64,000 bases of DNA from Mesobacillus boroniphilus JCM 21738 (GCF_000517385.1 NZ_BAUW01000002.1:93676-157675); one strand, 5' to 3'. Positions 20,065 to 31,136 are shown, numbered from the stretch's first letter. Translations and numbers: made by a program. The notes: generated by a model from the letters alone, not told the origin.

Positions 20065-20805
20065 ATGAATAAATTCAGTTCAGAAAACCAGGAAGGCCAG
20101 CAAGGGGATAAGGAGAGCAAACCATCTGGTCTTCTTGAGAAAATCCAGCAGCTAGGCCAGACCAATGTACCCCAGCTGTCTCAGGATTCAAAAATACATT
20201 GTTTGACGATTGTCGGTCAAATCGAAGGGCATATGCAGCTTCCGCCCCATAATAAAACGACAAAGTATGAACATTTAATTCCACAAATTGTCGCAATTGA
20301 ACAAAACCAGAATATTGAAGGTTTGCTTGTCATCTTGAATACAGTTGGCGGGGATGTGGAGGCAGGATTGGCTATATCGGAGATGCTTGCTTCACTTTCA
20401 AAGCCGACAGTTTCAATTGTACTGGGCGGCGGCCATTCCATTGGAGTGCCAATAGCGGTTTCCTGTGATTATTCGTTCATTGCGGAGACGGCCACAATGA
20501 CAATTCATCCGATCAGGTTGACTGGACTCGTCATTGGCGTTCCGCAAACTTTTGAATATCTCGATAAAATGCAGGAAAGAGTCGTTAATTTTGTTACGAA
20601 ACACTCCAATATCTCTGAAGAAACATTTAAAGAGCTTATGTTTACAAAAGGAAACCTGACAAGGGACATCGGAACGAATGTTGTCGGCCATGATGCAGTT
20701 GAGACTGGCCTGATCCATGAAGTAGGCGGCATAGGACAGGCGATGAAGAAGTTGAATGAATTGATAGATCTGAATAAACAAAAGTCTGAAGTGATTGTAC
20801 AATGA
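20065..20805 (+). CDS. tepA: ClpP-fold serine protease TepA (YmfB)
   Basis: 246 residues with the ClpP/crotonase-type fold of TepA: VIQTPGG-like segment [20 protein letters not shown], nucleophile serine in [14 protein letters not shown], and [11 protein letters not shown]. In B. subtilis TepA is associated with SASP degradation during germination and earlier with secretion. It carries a Gln/Lys-rich N-terminus. It precedes ylzJ (4-base overlap) and spoIIIE, as in B. subtilis. Confidence 0.92.
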   Translation: MNKFSSENQEGQQGDKESKPSGLLEKIQQLGQTNVPQLSQDSKIHCLTIVGQIEGHMQLPPHNKTTKYEHLIPQIVAIEQNQNIEGLLVILNTVGGDVEAGLAISEMLASLSKPTVSIVLGGGHSIGVPIAVSCDYSFIAETATMTIHPIRLTGLVIGVPQTFEYLDKMQERVVNFVTKHSNISEETFKELMFTKGNLTRDIGTNVVGHDAVETGLIHEVGGIGQAMKKLNELIDLNKQKSEVIVQ

Positions 20806-21011
20806 TCCTTTATACTATGATGCCGCATGAACAGGTATTTCCCCCCGAAGCGGGAGCCGTAAACCAGGTCATGATTAGCTATAACGGTATCCCAATCATG
20901 GCAGAAATGACCGAGAATCACGAATATCGTGTAGTCAGGGTAATGAGTACTGATCCAAACCACTATATGGAACCTTCATGTTTGCCTGGTTCTACAATCC
21001 CTCTCTTATAG
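20802..21011 (+). CDS. ylzJ: YlzJ-like protein
   Basis: 69 residues, YlzJ family: [13 protein letters not shown] at the N-terminus and repeated hydrophobic positions ending in [10 protein letters not shown]. Function unknown. The ATG overlaps the tepA stop (ATGA), so it is co-translated with tepA. Confidence 0.88.
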   Translation: MILYTMMPHEQVFPPEAGAVNQVMISYNGIPIMAEMTENHEYRVVRVMSTDPNHYMEPSCLPGSTIPLL

Positions 21012-21277
21012 ATACTCATTGCGTACACTTTTATTTGCACCGCTATAGTAATGCTGGCACGCAGGATACGTAATCGACCCATACCAGCACCGCTAAAAGA
21101 GTACCGATCTTGGCTATTTAAAAAATCGATTGTGCCGTTTCTACTGGCAAATATGATATAATATGGATACACTAAAGCATCAGCAGCCGAATAGGGCTGC
21201 TTTTCTTCTTACTGAAGTTTGAAGATTGGAGTCATTGATTATGCTGATAGTGAAGCTATAAATATTCAGGTGATAAA

Positions 21278-23612
21278 ATGGGCAAAAAGAAAAGACGGCA
21301 ATCGAGAAAGAAGAGTACTCTGAAAACAACAGTTCAATACGAACTTGCCGGGTTAGCAATGCTCGCATTGGCTATCATAGCGATGGCAGATTTGGGTGCC
21401 GCAGGAAGGGCGGTCGTGATGTTTTTCCGCTTTTTCTTCGGTGAATGGTATATGCTCAGTCTCGTAGGGCTGGTTGTGTTCAGTATTTATATTATGTGGA
21501 AACGCAGTCTCCCGTTTATATTCCATACCAAATTGCTTGGTACATATCTAATTGTTGGTGCAATTTTGTTATTAAGCCACGTGACGTTATTCGAACTGTT
21601 ATCCAATGGAGGCAAGTTCGAGGATCCAAGTGTCATTAAAAATACCTTTGATTTATATGTCATGGAGGCTAAAGGAGAGACAAGCACGACAGACCTTGGA
21701 GGCGGGATGATCGGGGCTGTGATGTTTGCGCTGTTTTACTTTTTGTTTGATGCAGCGGGATCTCAATTGATTGCTTTCCTTCTAATCATCATTGGAGCGA
21801 TTCTCGTTACAGGGAGGACCTTTAGCGAAGTTGCGGGGAAAATACTTACACCGATTGGCAGTTTTATCAGAGGCCAATGGATTTCATTCATTGATGATCT
21901 AAAACAATGGAAAGAAGATCAACAACATAAAAAGGAAGCCAGGACGCTCGAAGCGAAACAGACGAAAACTGAGAGCAAACAGGCAGATACGCAGGAAGCG
22001 TCTGTTGAAAAAACAATTAATCTTACTGAGGAGCCATCTCCGGAGCCAATCATCTCCAGCTTTGCGGAGCGAGCTTATGCAAACTCTGCTGATGCACAAC
22101 CACAGCAGCCGGTAAAGAAGGCTAAATCTGAAACTGACACAGAACATGATGGGGACGAATTGCCACAGCCCATTACTTTTACTGAGGTAGAAAATACCTC
22201 ATATGAGCTGCCGCCGATAGACATATTGAAGCTGCCGAATAAAACCGACCAGAGCGGGGAATACGAAATGATCCATGCCAATGCGGCCAAGCTTGAACGT
22301 ACGTTCCACAGCTTTGGCGTAAAGGCGAGAGTAACCCAGGTACATCTTGGTCCTGCTGTTACGAAATATGAAGTCCACCCAGATGTCGGTGTCAAGGTCA
22401 GCAGAATTGTAAGTCTGAACGATGATCTGGCACTAGCCTTGGCTGCGAAGGATATCAGGATTGAAGCGCCTATACCAGGGAAATCAGCCATTGGTATAGA
22501 GGTGCCTAATTCCGAAGTAGCAATGGTTTCTTTACGGGAAGTTATCGATTCAAAGCAGCACAACAAACCTGGGTCAAAATTGCAAATTGGTTTAGGACGC
22601 GATATTACCGGTGAAGCAGTGCTCGCAGAATTGAATAAAATGCCCCACCTTCTTGTTGCTGGTGCTACAGGAAGCGGGAAGAGTGTGTGCATTAACGGTA
22701 TCATCACAAGTATTCTCATGAAGCAAAGCCTCATGAAGTCAAACTGATGATGATTGATCCAAAAATGGTAGAGTTGAATGTTTATAATGGAGTTCCGCAT
22801 CTGCTGGCCCCTGTTGTCACCGATGCTAAGAAAGCATCCCAGGCACTGAAGAAAGTGTCAGTGAGATGGAAAGGCGCTATGAGCTCTTCTCACACACTGG
22901 CACAAGGAACATAGAAGGCTACAATGAATATATTAAGAGGTATAATAGCGAGGAAGAAGCAAACCAGCCTCTGCTTCCATTCATTGTCGTAATTGTGGAC
23001 GAGCTAGCGGACTTAATGATGGTCGCATCTTCTGATGTAGAAGATTCAATCACCAGACTGGCCCAGATGGCCCGTGCTGCGGGGATCCATCTGATCATTG
23101 CTACGCAGAGACCGTCTGTTGATGTCATTACAGGGGTAATCAAAGCAAATATTCCGTCAAGAATTGCATTTGCAGTTTCTTCGATGACAGACTCCAGGAC
23201 GATTCTTGATATGGGCGGCGCTGAAAAGCTGCTTGGAAGAGGAGATATGTTGTTCCTGCCGGTCGGTGCATCCAAGCCTGTCAGGGTACAGGGAGCTTTC
23301 TTATCGGATGAGGAGGTTGAAGAGGTTGTAAACTACGTCATTGGCCAACAGAAGGCACAGTATCAGGAAGAAATGATTCCTGAAGATATACCTGAGAACA
23401 CGTCTGAGGTTGAAGATGAATTGTACGGTGATGCTGTAGACCTTGTGGTGGAAATGCAGACTGCTTCTGTCTCAATGCTGCAAAGGAGATTCAGGATTGG
23501 TTATTCACGAGCGGCAAGGCTGATTGATGAAATGGAGCTCCGTGGAGTGGTTGGTCCTTATGAAGGAAGCAAGCCAAGGACCGTCCTGTTAGCTAAGTCT
23601 GAAGAGGCATAA
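21278..23612 (+). CDS. spoIIIE: DNA translocase SpoIIIE/FtsK (two frameshifts)
   Basis: Restored length about 778 residues. Membrane-anchored DNA pump that moves the chromosome into the forespore. Four or so N-terminal membrane segments (residues ~20-190), a charged linker, the ATPase with Walker [15 protein letters not shown] and Walker [14 protein letters not shown], and a C-terminal gamma winged-helix ([21 protein letters not shown]). Two breaks: near 22722 (ATGAAGCAAAG, expected ATGAAAGCAAAG) and near 22857 (AAAGTGTCAG, expected AAAGTGGTCAG). Each restores the family sequence when one base is added. Start ATG has AGGTGATAAA. Confidence 0.92.
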
Positions 23613-23631
23613 AATTGATACGGAAAAAGAG

Positions 23632-23667
23632 ACAAAATCCGGATGTTAACATCCGGATTTTGTTTTT
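23632..23667 (+). terminator. Intrinsic terminator after spoIIIE
   Basis: Perfect 14-bp stem ACAAAATCCGGATG / CATCCGGATTTTGT, loop TTAA, T-rich tail. Confidence 0.92.
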
Positions 23668-23712
23668 ACATAGTACCTAACTACCACAGGAGGTGTAATA
23701 ATGTTATACTAT

Positions 23713-23726
23713 TAAAACCGCTTACA
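23713..23726 (-). promoter_or_regulatory. cre-like site
   Basis: On the minus strand TGTAAGCGGTTTTA, close to the CcpA consensus TGNAARCGNWWWCA (one mismatch). It lies in the 300-bp region between spoIIIE and the GntR regulator. Whether CcpA binds is inference. Confidence 0.35.
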
Positions 23727-23873
23727 AACTATTATTATATCAAAAATATAGGTTTTTTGTCCCGGGAAAAGTGACAATTTTGGTTAATCTGGCTTTTTTC
23801 GACAAAATGATGAAACACTATTTATTTATATCATAAAAAGTGTTATAGTATTTTCGATTAGTAGGAATGCTAT

Positions 23874-23891
23874 ACATCAGATGTCTGATGT
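23874..23891 (+). promoter_or_regulatory. Palindromic operator upstream of GntR gene
   Basis: ACATCAGATGTCTGATGT: 8-bp arms ACATCAGA / TCTGATGT around TG, ending 27 bases before the start codon of the GntR gene. Size and position fit an autoregulatory operator of a GntR/HutC-type dimer. Confidence 0.5.
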
Positions 23892-23918
23892 CTTGAGCAA
23901 AGGTTGGAGGAACGCCTC

Positions 23919-24643
23919 ATGTCGATCAAGTCAGATAACCGGCACCTGTATTTACAAGTAATCGATCACCTGAAGCAAGATATTCAAAAAGGTATATATA
24001 AAGAGAGAGAAAAATTACCTTCAGAATTCGATCTTGCCAAACAGCTTGGAGTTAGCAGGGCGACTCTCCGTGAAGCATTGCGAATCCTTGAAGAAGAAAA
24101 CGTCATAGTTCGCAGGCATGGTGTAGGGACCTTTGTCAACGCCAAACCATTGTTTGAGTCGGGTATTGAACAGCTTAATAGTGTGACGGGCATGATTGAG
24201 CAGGCGGGGATGAAGCCTGGTACAATCTTTTTGAACTCAACGACTACCGGGCCAACCGAAGAAGATATTCGTCGTTTTTCATGTACGCTAGATGATGAAA
24301 TCACACTCGTGGAAAGGGTCAGAACTGCAAACGGGGAACCTGTTGTCTATTGTCTTGACAAGATTCCTGCAAGTATCCTGCCGGCAGTACATCTTTCGAG
24401 GATGAATCATTGCTTCATCTTCTTGAAATCAAATCGCATCGGAAGGTAACATATGCAGTGGCTCAAATCGAGCCGATTGGCTATCATGAGAAGATTTCAC
24501 CCATCCTTGAATGCGCGCCGGAAACAGCGCTGCTCGTTTTAAAGCAGATGCATTTCGATGAAAACGATGTTCCAATTCTTTATTCGGTCAATTACTTTAA
24601 AGCCGACAAGTTCAGTTTTCATGTCCTTAGAAAAAGAATTTAA
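23919..24643 (+). CDS. ymfC: GntR/HutC-family transcriptional regulator YmfC (frameshifted)
   Basis: Restored length about 241 residues. N-terminal winged helix ([28 protein letters not shown]) and C-terminal UTRA effector domain (ending HVLRKRI). The frame breaks near 24396, where CATCTTTCGAGG should carry one more T to read [16 protein letters not shown] at 23919 after GGAGG. It precedes the nucleoside-transport operon, so it may regulate that operon; a palindrome just upstream could be its operator. In B. subtilis ymfC occupies the same place after spoIIIE but is followed by other genes. Confidence 0.85.
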
Positions 24644-24729
24644 TTTTTTTAATGAAATGAAAACGCTAACTGATTGGTTTTTCAGAACATTCCTGCAAAA
24701 TCACAAACATTCTCTGGGGGGTACAAACC

Positions 24730-25824
24730 TTGAAAAAGCGTAAATTTGGTTTGGTAATGTCATTGCTTTTAGCGGCAGGCACAATGTTGGCAGGTTGCGG
24801 AAGCGACGATGGCGGCAGTTCTAATGGCAAGGAGTCAGATTTAAAAGTAGGTATGGTTACTGACGCAGGTACAATTGATGACAAATCTTTCAACCAGGGC
24901 ACTTGGGAAGGAATCCTTAAGGCTGAGGAAGATCTTGGTGTTAAGTCAAAGTACCTTAAGCCAGCTGGAACAACTGAAGCTGAATACTTAAAAGAAATCG
25001 GCAACTTATATGATGCAGAATATAAGTTTATCATTACACCGGGCTTTAAATTCGAAACAGCAGTTTTCCAAGCCCAAGATAAATATGAAGATGCTAAATT
25101 CGTCATCATTGACGGAAACCCACACAATGGAGACTATAATCCAGTCGTGAAAGACAACACTGTTGCAGTATTCTTCGCTGAGCATGAGTCTGGATTCCTT
25201 GCTGGTGTTGCTGCAGCTGTAGAATTAAAAGAAGGCGAAGCAGGATTCATCGGTGGTATGGAAATCCCGGCAGTACAAAAGTTCAACTGGGGCTTCCAGC
25301 AAGGACTTAAGTATGCAAACGAAAATCTTGGCACGAATGTAACTATGAAAGCTGAGAATGTTGTATATCAAGGTTCATTTGACAACGCGGCTGCTGGTGG
25401 ACAAATCGCAGCTCAATTCTATGACCGTGGAGTAAATGTCATCTTCACTGCTGCTGGTGGTGTTGGCGTTGGAGCGATCAACGAAGCTAAGAACCGTGCG
25501 AAGGCTGGAGATAATATATGGATTGTTGGTGTTGACGTTGACCAGTTTGAAGATGGTAAGTACGATGGCGACAAGTCAGTTATCTTGACTTCAGCAATGA
25601 AGAAGCTTGACCAGGTTGCTTTCGACATGATCCAAGCTGAGATTGATGGCAAATTCCCAGGCGGAGAAACATTGACTTTCGATGCCAAGAACGATGGAAT
25701 TGGTCTTCCAGAGAAAAACCCTAACCTGAGCGAAGAAACTACGGGCAAGGTAAAGGAAGTTTACGAAAAGATCAAATCTGAAGAAATCAAGGTCTCTGCT
25801 GAACAAGGAGATTTATTCAAGTAA
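24730..25824 (+). CDS. nupN: BMP-family nucleoside-binding lipoprotein
   Basis: 364 residues. N-terminal signal with lipobox LAGC (MLAGCGSDD), so an extracytoplasmic lipoprotein. Core motifs VGMVTDAGTIDDKSFNQG and a GVDVDQFEDGKYDGDKSV stretch are of the BMP/PnrA family, which binds purine nucleosides. In B. subtilis NupN serves the guanosine ABC importer NupOPQ; the same four genes follow one another here. Start is TTG with a GGGGGG-rich ribosome binding site. A terminator separates it from the ATPase gene, which would let the binding protein be made in excess. Confidence 0.92.
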   Translation: MKKRKFGLVMSLLLAAGTMLAGCGSDDGGSSNGKESDLKVGMVTDAGTIDDKSFNQGTWEGILKAEEDLGVKSKYLKPAGTTEAEYLKEIGNLYDAEYKFIITPGFKFETAVFQAQDKYEDAKFVIIDGNPHNGDYNPVVKDNTVAVFFAEHESGFLAGVAAAVELKEGEAGFIGGMEIPAVQKFNWGFQQGLKYANENLGTNVTMKAENVVYQGSFDNAAAGGQIAAQFYDRGVNVIFTAAGGVGVGAINEAKNRAKAGDNIWIVGVDVDQFEDGKYDGDKSVILTSAMKKLDQVAFDMIQAEIDGKFPGGETLTFDAKNDGIGLPEKNPNLSEETTGKVKEVYEKIKSEEIKVSAEQGDLFK

Positions 25825-25832
25825 AATAGTGC

Positions 25833-25863
25833 AAAAGAGACGGTCTCTCCCGTCTCTTTTGTC
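25833..25863 (+). terminator. Intrinsic terminator after nupN
   Basis: AAAAGAGACGG / CCGTCTCTTTT stem followed by TTTTGTCT. Possibly leaky, since nupOPQ lies downstream. Confidence 0.85.
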
Positions 25864-25938
25864 TATCAAACTCTAAACGGAAAATATTTGAAATTATAGA
25901 GAATGTGTTTAGCTATTTTCCATTTTAATATAATAATT

Positions 25939-26060
25939 GTACAGCTCCAGAGCCTGGCTTCTAAAATGACCGGCCCTTTTAAAGGAAGTTGTCGCATTAC
26001 TTCCCCAGGTATCCGGTATAATCCTGGGAAGCTGACCAGGGCGCTTACGCTATTCTTAAT
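25939..26060 (+). repeat. Dispersed element, diverged copy 3
   Basis: Ends resemble the other two copies: TGTACAGCTCCAGAGCCTGG on the left, GCTGACCAGGGCGCTTACGC then TATTCTTA on the right. The interior has no clear similarity. It sits between nupN and nupO; open frame through it would add a false 64-residue extension to NupO. Confidence 0.55.
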
Positions 26061-26094
26061 AGGTATAGAGTCTAATATAAAGGTGAGTGCTACT

Positions 26095-27618
26095 ATGAGT
26101 TATGTAGTTGAGATGTTGAATATTCGGAAAGAGTTTCCGGGTATCGTAGCCAACGATAATATTACCCTTACATTAAAAAAAGGGGAAATACATGCACTAC
26201 TAGGCGAAAACGGTGCAGGAAAGTCAACCCTGATGGGTGTTCTGTTCGGCATGTATCAGCCTGAACGAGGCTTGATAAAAGTAAATGGCAAAGAAGTGAA
26301 GATTACTAATCCTAACGTTGCAAACCGTTTAGGGATTGGGATGGTTCACCAGCATTTTAAGCTGGTTGAAAATTTCACTGTAACAGAAAATATCATATTG
26401 GGCAGTGAACCGCTTAAGGGCATGGTACTCGATATTGATAAAGCCGCAAAAAGAATTGAAGAATTATCAAAGTATTACGGTTTGAATGTAGATCCTCACG
26501 CAAAAATCGAAGATATTTCAGTAGGTATGCAGCAAAGGGTAGAAATTTTGAAGATGCTTTATCGCGAAGCAGATGTACTCATCTTGGATGAGCCAACAGC
26601 TGTTCTTACACCAGCTGAAATCGATGAATTGATGAAAATTATGCGCAATCTTATTAATGAAGGTAAGTCTATTATTATTATCACTCATAAACTGAAGGAA
26701 ATTAAGGCAGTTGCTGACCGTTGTACAGTAATTCGCCGCGGAAAAGGAATTGGAACTGTCAGTGTGGCAGAAGCCAGTGAGGCTAGTCTTGCCGAAATGA
26801 TGGTCGGGCGTCATGTCTCTTTCAAAGTGGATAAGAAAGAAAGTACTCCTGGTGAAGTGGTACTTAAAATAGATTCTTTATCAGTTAAAAATAATAGAAA
26901 AGTTATGGGCTTGAAGGATTTTTCATTGGAAGTGCGAGCTGGAGAAATAGTCGGTATTGCTGGTGTTGAAGGCAATGGACAGACAGAAATAGTTGAAGCC
27001 ATCACTGGCTTAAGAAAAGCTGAATCTGGCAGGATTTTAATCAGTGGCGAAGAAATCACGGACCTTCCAATCCGTCAACGTAATGAAAAAGGAATTAGCC
27101 ATATTCCGGAAGACAGGCAAAAGCGTGGTCTTGTTTTGGATTACTCACTTGTATCAAATATGGTGCTACAAATTTATAACAAGCACCCTTTCTCTAAGCG
27201 AGGACTATTAAATTTCCCTGCTATGAAAGCGTATGCTCAAAATATCATTGAAAACTTCGATGTGCGTTCAGGTGAAGGTGCTTCTTCGATTGCCAGGACT
27301 CTTTCTGGTGGAAATCAACAGAAAGCTATCATCGGTCGAGAGCTTGAGCTCGATCCAAAGCTCTTGATTGCTGTCCAGCCGACTCGAGGTTTGGATGTAG
27401 GTTCCATTGAATATATCCATAGAAGGATTATTGAGCATCGCGACAAAGGGAATGCAGTACTTCTTATTTCATTGGAGCTTGACGAGGTCCTGCAGCTTTC
27501 AGACCGTATCGCCATCGTGAATAATGGTGAGCTTGTAGGCGAGGTAATCGCTGCGGAAACAAATGAAAATGAAGTTGGTCTTATGATGGCAGGCGTGGCT
27601 AAGGAGAGAAGCATATGA
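26095..27618 (+). CDS. nupO: Nucleoside ABC transporter, ATP-binding protein
   Basis: 507 residues with two nucleotide-binding domains, as in RbsA/NupO-type ATPases. The first has Walker A GENGAGKSTLMG and Walker B DVLILDEPTAVL; the second has GVEGNGQTEIVE (a degenerate Walker A, usual for this family) and the signature LSGGNQQK. Cytoplasmic energy subunit of the guanosine/purine nucleoside importer. I chose ATG at 26095 with AAAGGTGAG; the frame extends upstream to 25903 through a repeat. The last four bases overlap nupP. Confidence 0.93.
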   Translation: MSYVVEMLNIRKEFPGIVANDNITLTLKKGEIHALLGENGAGKSTLMGVLFGMYQPERGLIKVNGKEVKITNPNVANRLGIGMVHQHFKLVENFTVTENIILGSEPLKGMVLDIDKAAKRIEELSKYYGLNVDPHAKIEDISVGMQQRVEILKMLYREADVLILDEPTAVLTPAEIDELMKIMRNLINEGKSIIIITHKLKEIKAVADRCTVIRRGKGIGTVSVAEASEASLAEMMVGRHVSFKVDKKESTPGEVVLKIDSLSVKNNRKVMGLKDFSLEVRAGEIVGIAGVEGNGQTEIVEAITGLRKAESGRILISGEEITDLPIRQRNEKGISHIPEDRQKRGLVLDYSLVSNMVLQIYNKHPFSKRGLLNFPAMKAYAQNIIENFDVRSGEGASSIARTLSGGNQQKAIIGRELELDPKLLIAVQPTRGLDVGSIEYIHRRIIEHRDKGNAVLLISLELDEVLQLSDRIAIVNNGELVGEVIAAETNENEVGLMMAGVAKERSI

Positions 27619-28693
27619 GAAATACCATCGTATCATTAATATCTATTATTCTAGGTCTGGTGGCCGGTGGCATTTTGATGCTGTTCATCGGCAGCAATCC
27701 GATTGAAGGCTATTCCTACCTGCTTCAAGGAGCATTGAAAAACCTAGAGCGTATCGGTAATACTTTAGCAACAGCAACTCCGCTTGTATTCACTGGCTTG
27801 TCTGTCGCTTTTGCATTCCGCACAGGACTTTTTAACATTGGGGCTTCTGGACAAATGCTAGTTGGGGGCCTGGCTGCTACAGCAGTTGCCTTGACTTTCG
27901 ATTTATCAAGGCCAATCCTTCTGTTGGTAATGGTCCTTGCAGGCCTGGTCGCTGGTGGCTTATGGGCATTCATTCCAGGTTTGCTAAAAGCAAAGTTCAA
28001 TGTTCATGAGGTTGTTTCGACAATCATGATGAACTGGATTGCCTACTGGACGATTTACTATATTGTACCAGGTTATTTCAAGGGAGAATTCCTTGAGACA
28101 GAATCTAAGAAACTGGCAGAATCAGATACATTGAGAACTCCATTCCTTACAGAGATGTTTGATGGATCTTATATTAACTTAGGTCTGTTTCTTGCAGTCA
28201 TCGCAGTAATCATTATTGCCTTCATCATTGAAAAGACAACCCTTGGATTTGAATTGAAGGCAGTTGGATTTAACAGATTTGCTGCAGAATATGCGGGTAT
28301 GAAAGTTAACCGCAACATTATACTGTCCATGTTGATTTCAGGTGCACTTGCTGGAGTCGGCGGTGTGGCAATGTACACAGGAAATGCTTCAAGCATACAA
28401 ATTGGTATTCTGCCTGCACAGGGTTACGATGGCATCGCGGTTGCTCTTCTAGGTGCAAATCATCCTGTAGGTGTATTCTTCGCAGCAGTGCTGTTCGGGA
28501 TTTTATACTCAGGTACTGGTTCATGAATGCTATGACTGAAATTCCACCTGAATTGGCAAATACCATCATTGCGATCATCATTTATTTTGCTGCAACAAGT
28601 GTAATGATTGAACGTCTATTGAACAAATTCAAGGCGAGAAAATCAAACAAAGAGGATAAAAGTGGTCCTGTAGTCGAGAAGGGAGATTCATAA
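27615..28693 (+). CDS. nupP: Nucleoside ABC transporter permease (frameshifted)
   Basis: Restored length about 359 residues, a BPD_transp_2 family permease with about ten hydrophobic segments; LVGGLAATAVAL and FNVHEVVSTIMMNWIAYW are typical of NupP/YufP. The frame breaks near 28520: GGTACTGGTTCATG should read GGTACTGGTTTCATG (GTGFMNAM), one T missing. The restored C-terminus is a membrane segment then a Lys-rich cytoplasmic tail. Starts within the nupO end and is followed one base later by nupQ. Confidence 0.9.
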
Positions 28694-28694
28694 G

Positions 28695-29646
28695 ATGTGG
28701 TCAATAATAGAACAAATTTTTCCTTACGCGATTATCTTTACAATTCCTCTTCTTATTACGGCACTAGGCGGACTTTTTAGTGAAAGAAGCGGTATTGTTA
28801 ATATTGCCCTCGAGGGTTTAATGGTCATCGGTGCCTTCTCTGGCGCTCTGTCAATCCATTACCTGAGCGGCGTATTGGACAACCACACATTGGTACTCTG
28901 GCTTGGAATGCTGGCTGCTGTACTTGCTGGAATAGTTTTCTCCATCTTGCATGCGTTTGCGAGCATTAATTTGAATGCGAACCAAATCATCAGTGGTACG
29001 GCAATCAACATGATTGCCACTGCCCTGACCGTGTTCCTTGCACGCAATATCACTGGAAGTGGAAACATTAGGATCTCAAGCGGTTTTTCACCATCAAATG
29101 TTCCTTTTCTATCTGATATTCCAGTGATTGGAGATCTATTTTTCACAAAAACATATCCTACAACATGGTTTGTATTAGCTATTCTTTTCGTAAGTTCATT
29201 CATTTTATATAAAACAAGGTTTGGACTTCGTTTAAGATCATGTGGTGAATTCCCTCAGGCTGCTGAAGCAGCAGGAATCAATGTCAGGAAAGTCCGTTAC
29301 AGCGGGGTACTGATCTCTGGAGCTTTCGCTGGATTGGGCGGAGCTGATTATTGTCACGCAGTCAGGTGAATTCACAGGGACAGTTGCAGGTCTGGGCTTC
29401 CTTGCACTTGCTTCCTTGATTTTTGGTCAGTGGAAACCGCTAGGTGTGCTGGCAGCGACATTATTCTTTGGATTTGCCAGTACGATTGCTAACGTCTCTC
29501 AAGTAATTCCTGAGTTGGCTGTTATTCCACCAATCTTGTTGAAAATTTTCCCATACGTAGTAACGCTAATCGCCCTTGTTATATTCTCCAAGTCAACACA
29601 AGCACCAAAGGCGGTTGGAGAAACTTTTGACAGTGGAAAACGCTAA
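28695..29646 (+). CDS. nupQ: Nucleoside ABC transporter permease (frameshifted)
   Basis: About 317 residues when restored, the second permease of the importer. Motifs: ALGGLFSERSGIVNIALEG near the N-terminus and AGLGFLALASLIFGQWKP near the C-terminus. The frame changes near 29346: GGAGCTGATTATTGTC fits GGA plus VIIVTQSGEF if two bases are missing, or IIVTQSGEF if one G is extra. A terminator follows. Together with nupN, nupO and nupP this forms a complete uptake system. Confidence 0.88.
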
Positions 29647-29659
29647 ACCTGTATATTGT

Positions 29660-29694
29660 TAAAAGAGGTACCTGCTCAAGGTGCCTCTTTTATT
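29660..29694 (+). terminator. Intrinsic terminator after nupQ
   Basis: AAAGAGGTACCT / AGGTGCCTCTTT stem with TTTTATTT tail. Confidence 0.85.
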
Positions 29695-29836
29695 TCATCA
29701 CTTTCATTTCTTGATTATATAACTCACGGATAAAATATCATGAGAAATTGTATATTCATTTTAGAATAAATCTTCCATATGTGTTAATATAAAGGAAAAG
29801 ATTTCTAAAAAATAATATCGTCAAGAGGGCATGCAT

Positions 29837-30924
29837 ATGAAACTTTCATTATATATGGATGATCGTGAAACAGAAAAAATTTTTCTTATTTACGCTGGAT
29901 ATTCTTGTTGGTTGGGATTATGATATTTTATTATCCCCCTCTGGCGGATAGGCTTAATTTCACTAAAGAAACGTTTCCCTTATTGTTGGCGATAGGATTT
30001 GTCTATATGACTGTGACTCAGGTTGCTTTGATTAAAATGCCTGCGGGAAACGAGTATTTCAATTTGCTTACGAAAGCCGGAATCGTATTTGATTATATTG
30101 CGCTGATGTGGCTTCTTGCCTTGACGAACGGAGTTTTGTCGCCGCTTTTTCCGATTGCTTACTTGGTTGTCATGCATGCGACTATTTACTGGAGGACAAA
30201 AGGGGCAATTTTATCCTCGATTTCGTTGACAGCAGGATACTCAACTATTTTTGCTGTACAGGCTCAATTCGACTTTAATACAACCTTTGTCTTCATTTTA
30301 AATCTAGTTTTCATTTGGATCATCGGTGTGTTTGGGTCCTTAATTGTCATTCGTGAAAGAAAGCATTTGAAACAGAAGGAAATCTTTCATGAATTGATGT
30401 TCACTGATTACTTAACAGGCTTATACAATCATCGGCATTTCCAGGAACAACTAAGAATTATGACGAGGGCACGGCAAAACTTCTTGCTTGTCATGGGAGA
30501 TATCGATCACTTTAAGCAAATCAATGACCAGTTTGGCCATTTGATTGGAGATGAAATCTTAAAAAATCTAGGTGGTATTTTTCGGGACCTCGCCGAAGAT
30601 TACGATGCACAGGCCTTCCGTTATGGTGGAGAAGAGTTCGCATTTCTATTGCCGTCCATCGAGGAAACCAGGCAAATTAGTTTTTTTGATGACCTATATG
30701 GAAGGTTATCATCTGAGAAATTCAGTAAAGAATGCCTTAGTGTCACAATGAGCTTTGGGATCGCTTCTTCAAAGAGTGGGATTTTGCCAGATAAACTTCT
30801 TGGTTATGCGGACCAGCTTTTGTACAGCGCAAAGGCAAATGGAAAAAATCAGGTGAAATTTGAATCACGATATACATATTATTATTCGAAAGCTAAAGAA
30901 GAAATAGCTGCTTCAAAGCAATAA
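29837..30924 (+). CDS. Membrane-bound diguanylate cyclase (frameshifted)
   Basis: Restored length about 362 residues. Five to six hydrophobic segments (about residues 15-175) followed by a GGDEF domain: GDIDHFKQINDQFGH and the active-site loop RYGGEEF. It should make cyclic di-GMP from GTP. No obvious RxxD inhibitory site lies before GGEEF. The frame breaks in the first 20 codons (about 29874-29885, A6T5 run) where one base is missing. ATG at 29837 follows GAGGG. It stands alone between nupQ and ymfF, flanked by terminators; no effector or phosphodiesterase gene is adjacent. Confidence 0.88.
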
Positions 30925-30949
30925 AAGCTTCCTAATTGGGAAGCTTTTG
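30923..30949 (+). terminator. Intrinsic terminator after diguanylate cyclase gene
   Basis: AAAAGCTTCC / GGAAGCTTTT stem with TAATTG loop, overlapping the stop codon. Confidence 0.75.
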
Positions 30950-31136
30950 CCGTATTCGCTGCCAATTCCTTGAATTAGCCTGAATGTCAAAGGTATAGTT
31001 AGAGTATATTTATTGGAATATTAAATAGAGATTTCACAACGTATACATAACAAGGAAGAATGTTTTATTTTCATCAATGATGTGAAGAAGAATGTTTGTA
31101 AGCAAGTCCTGGTGTTATAAATAAAGGAGGATCTCA

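Noticed and set aside
25903..26094. Upstream extension of the nupO reading frame
   Set aside because: It runs through a diverged repeat copy; the ATG at 26095 has a good ribosome binding site and matches the family start.
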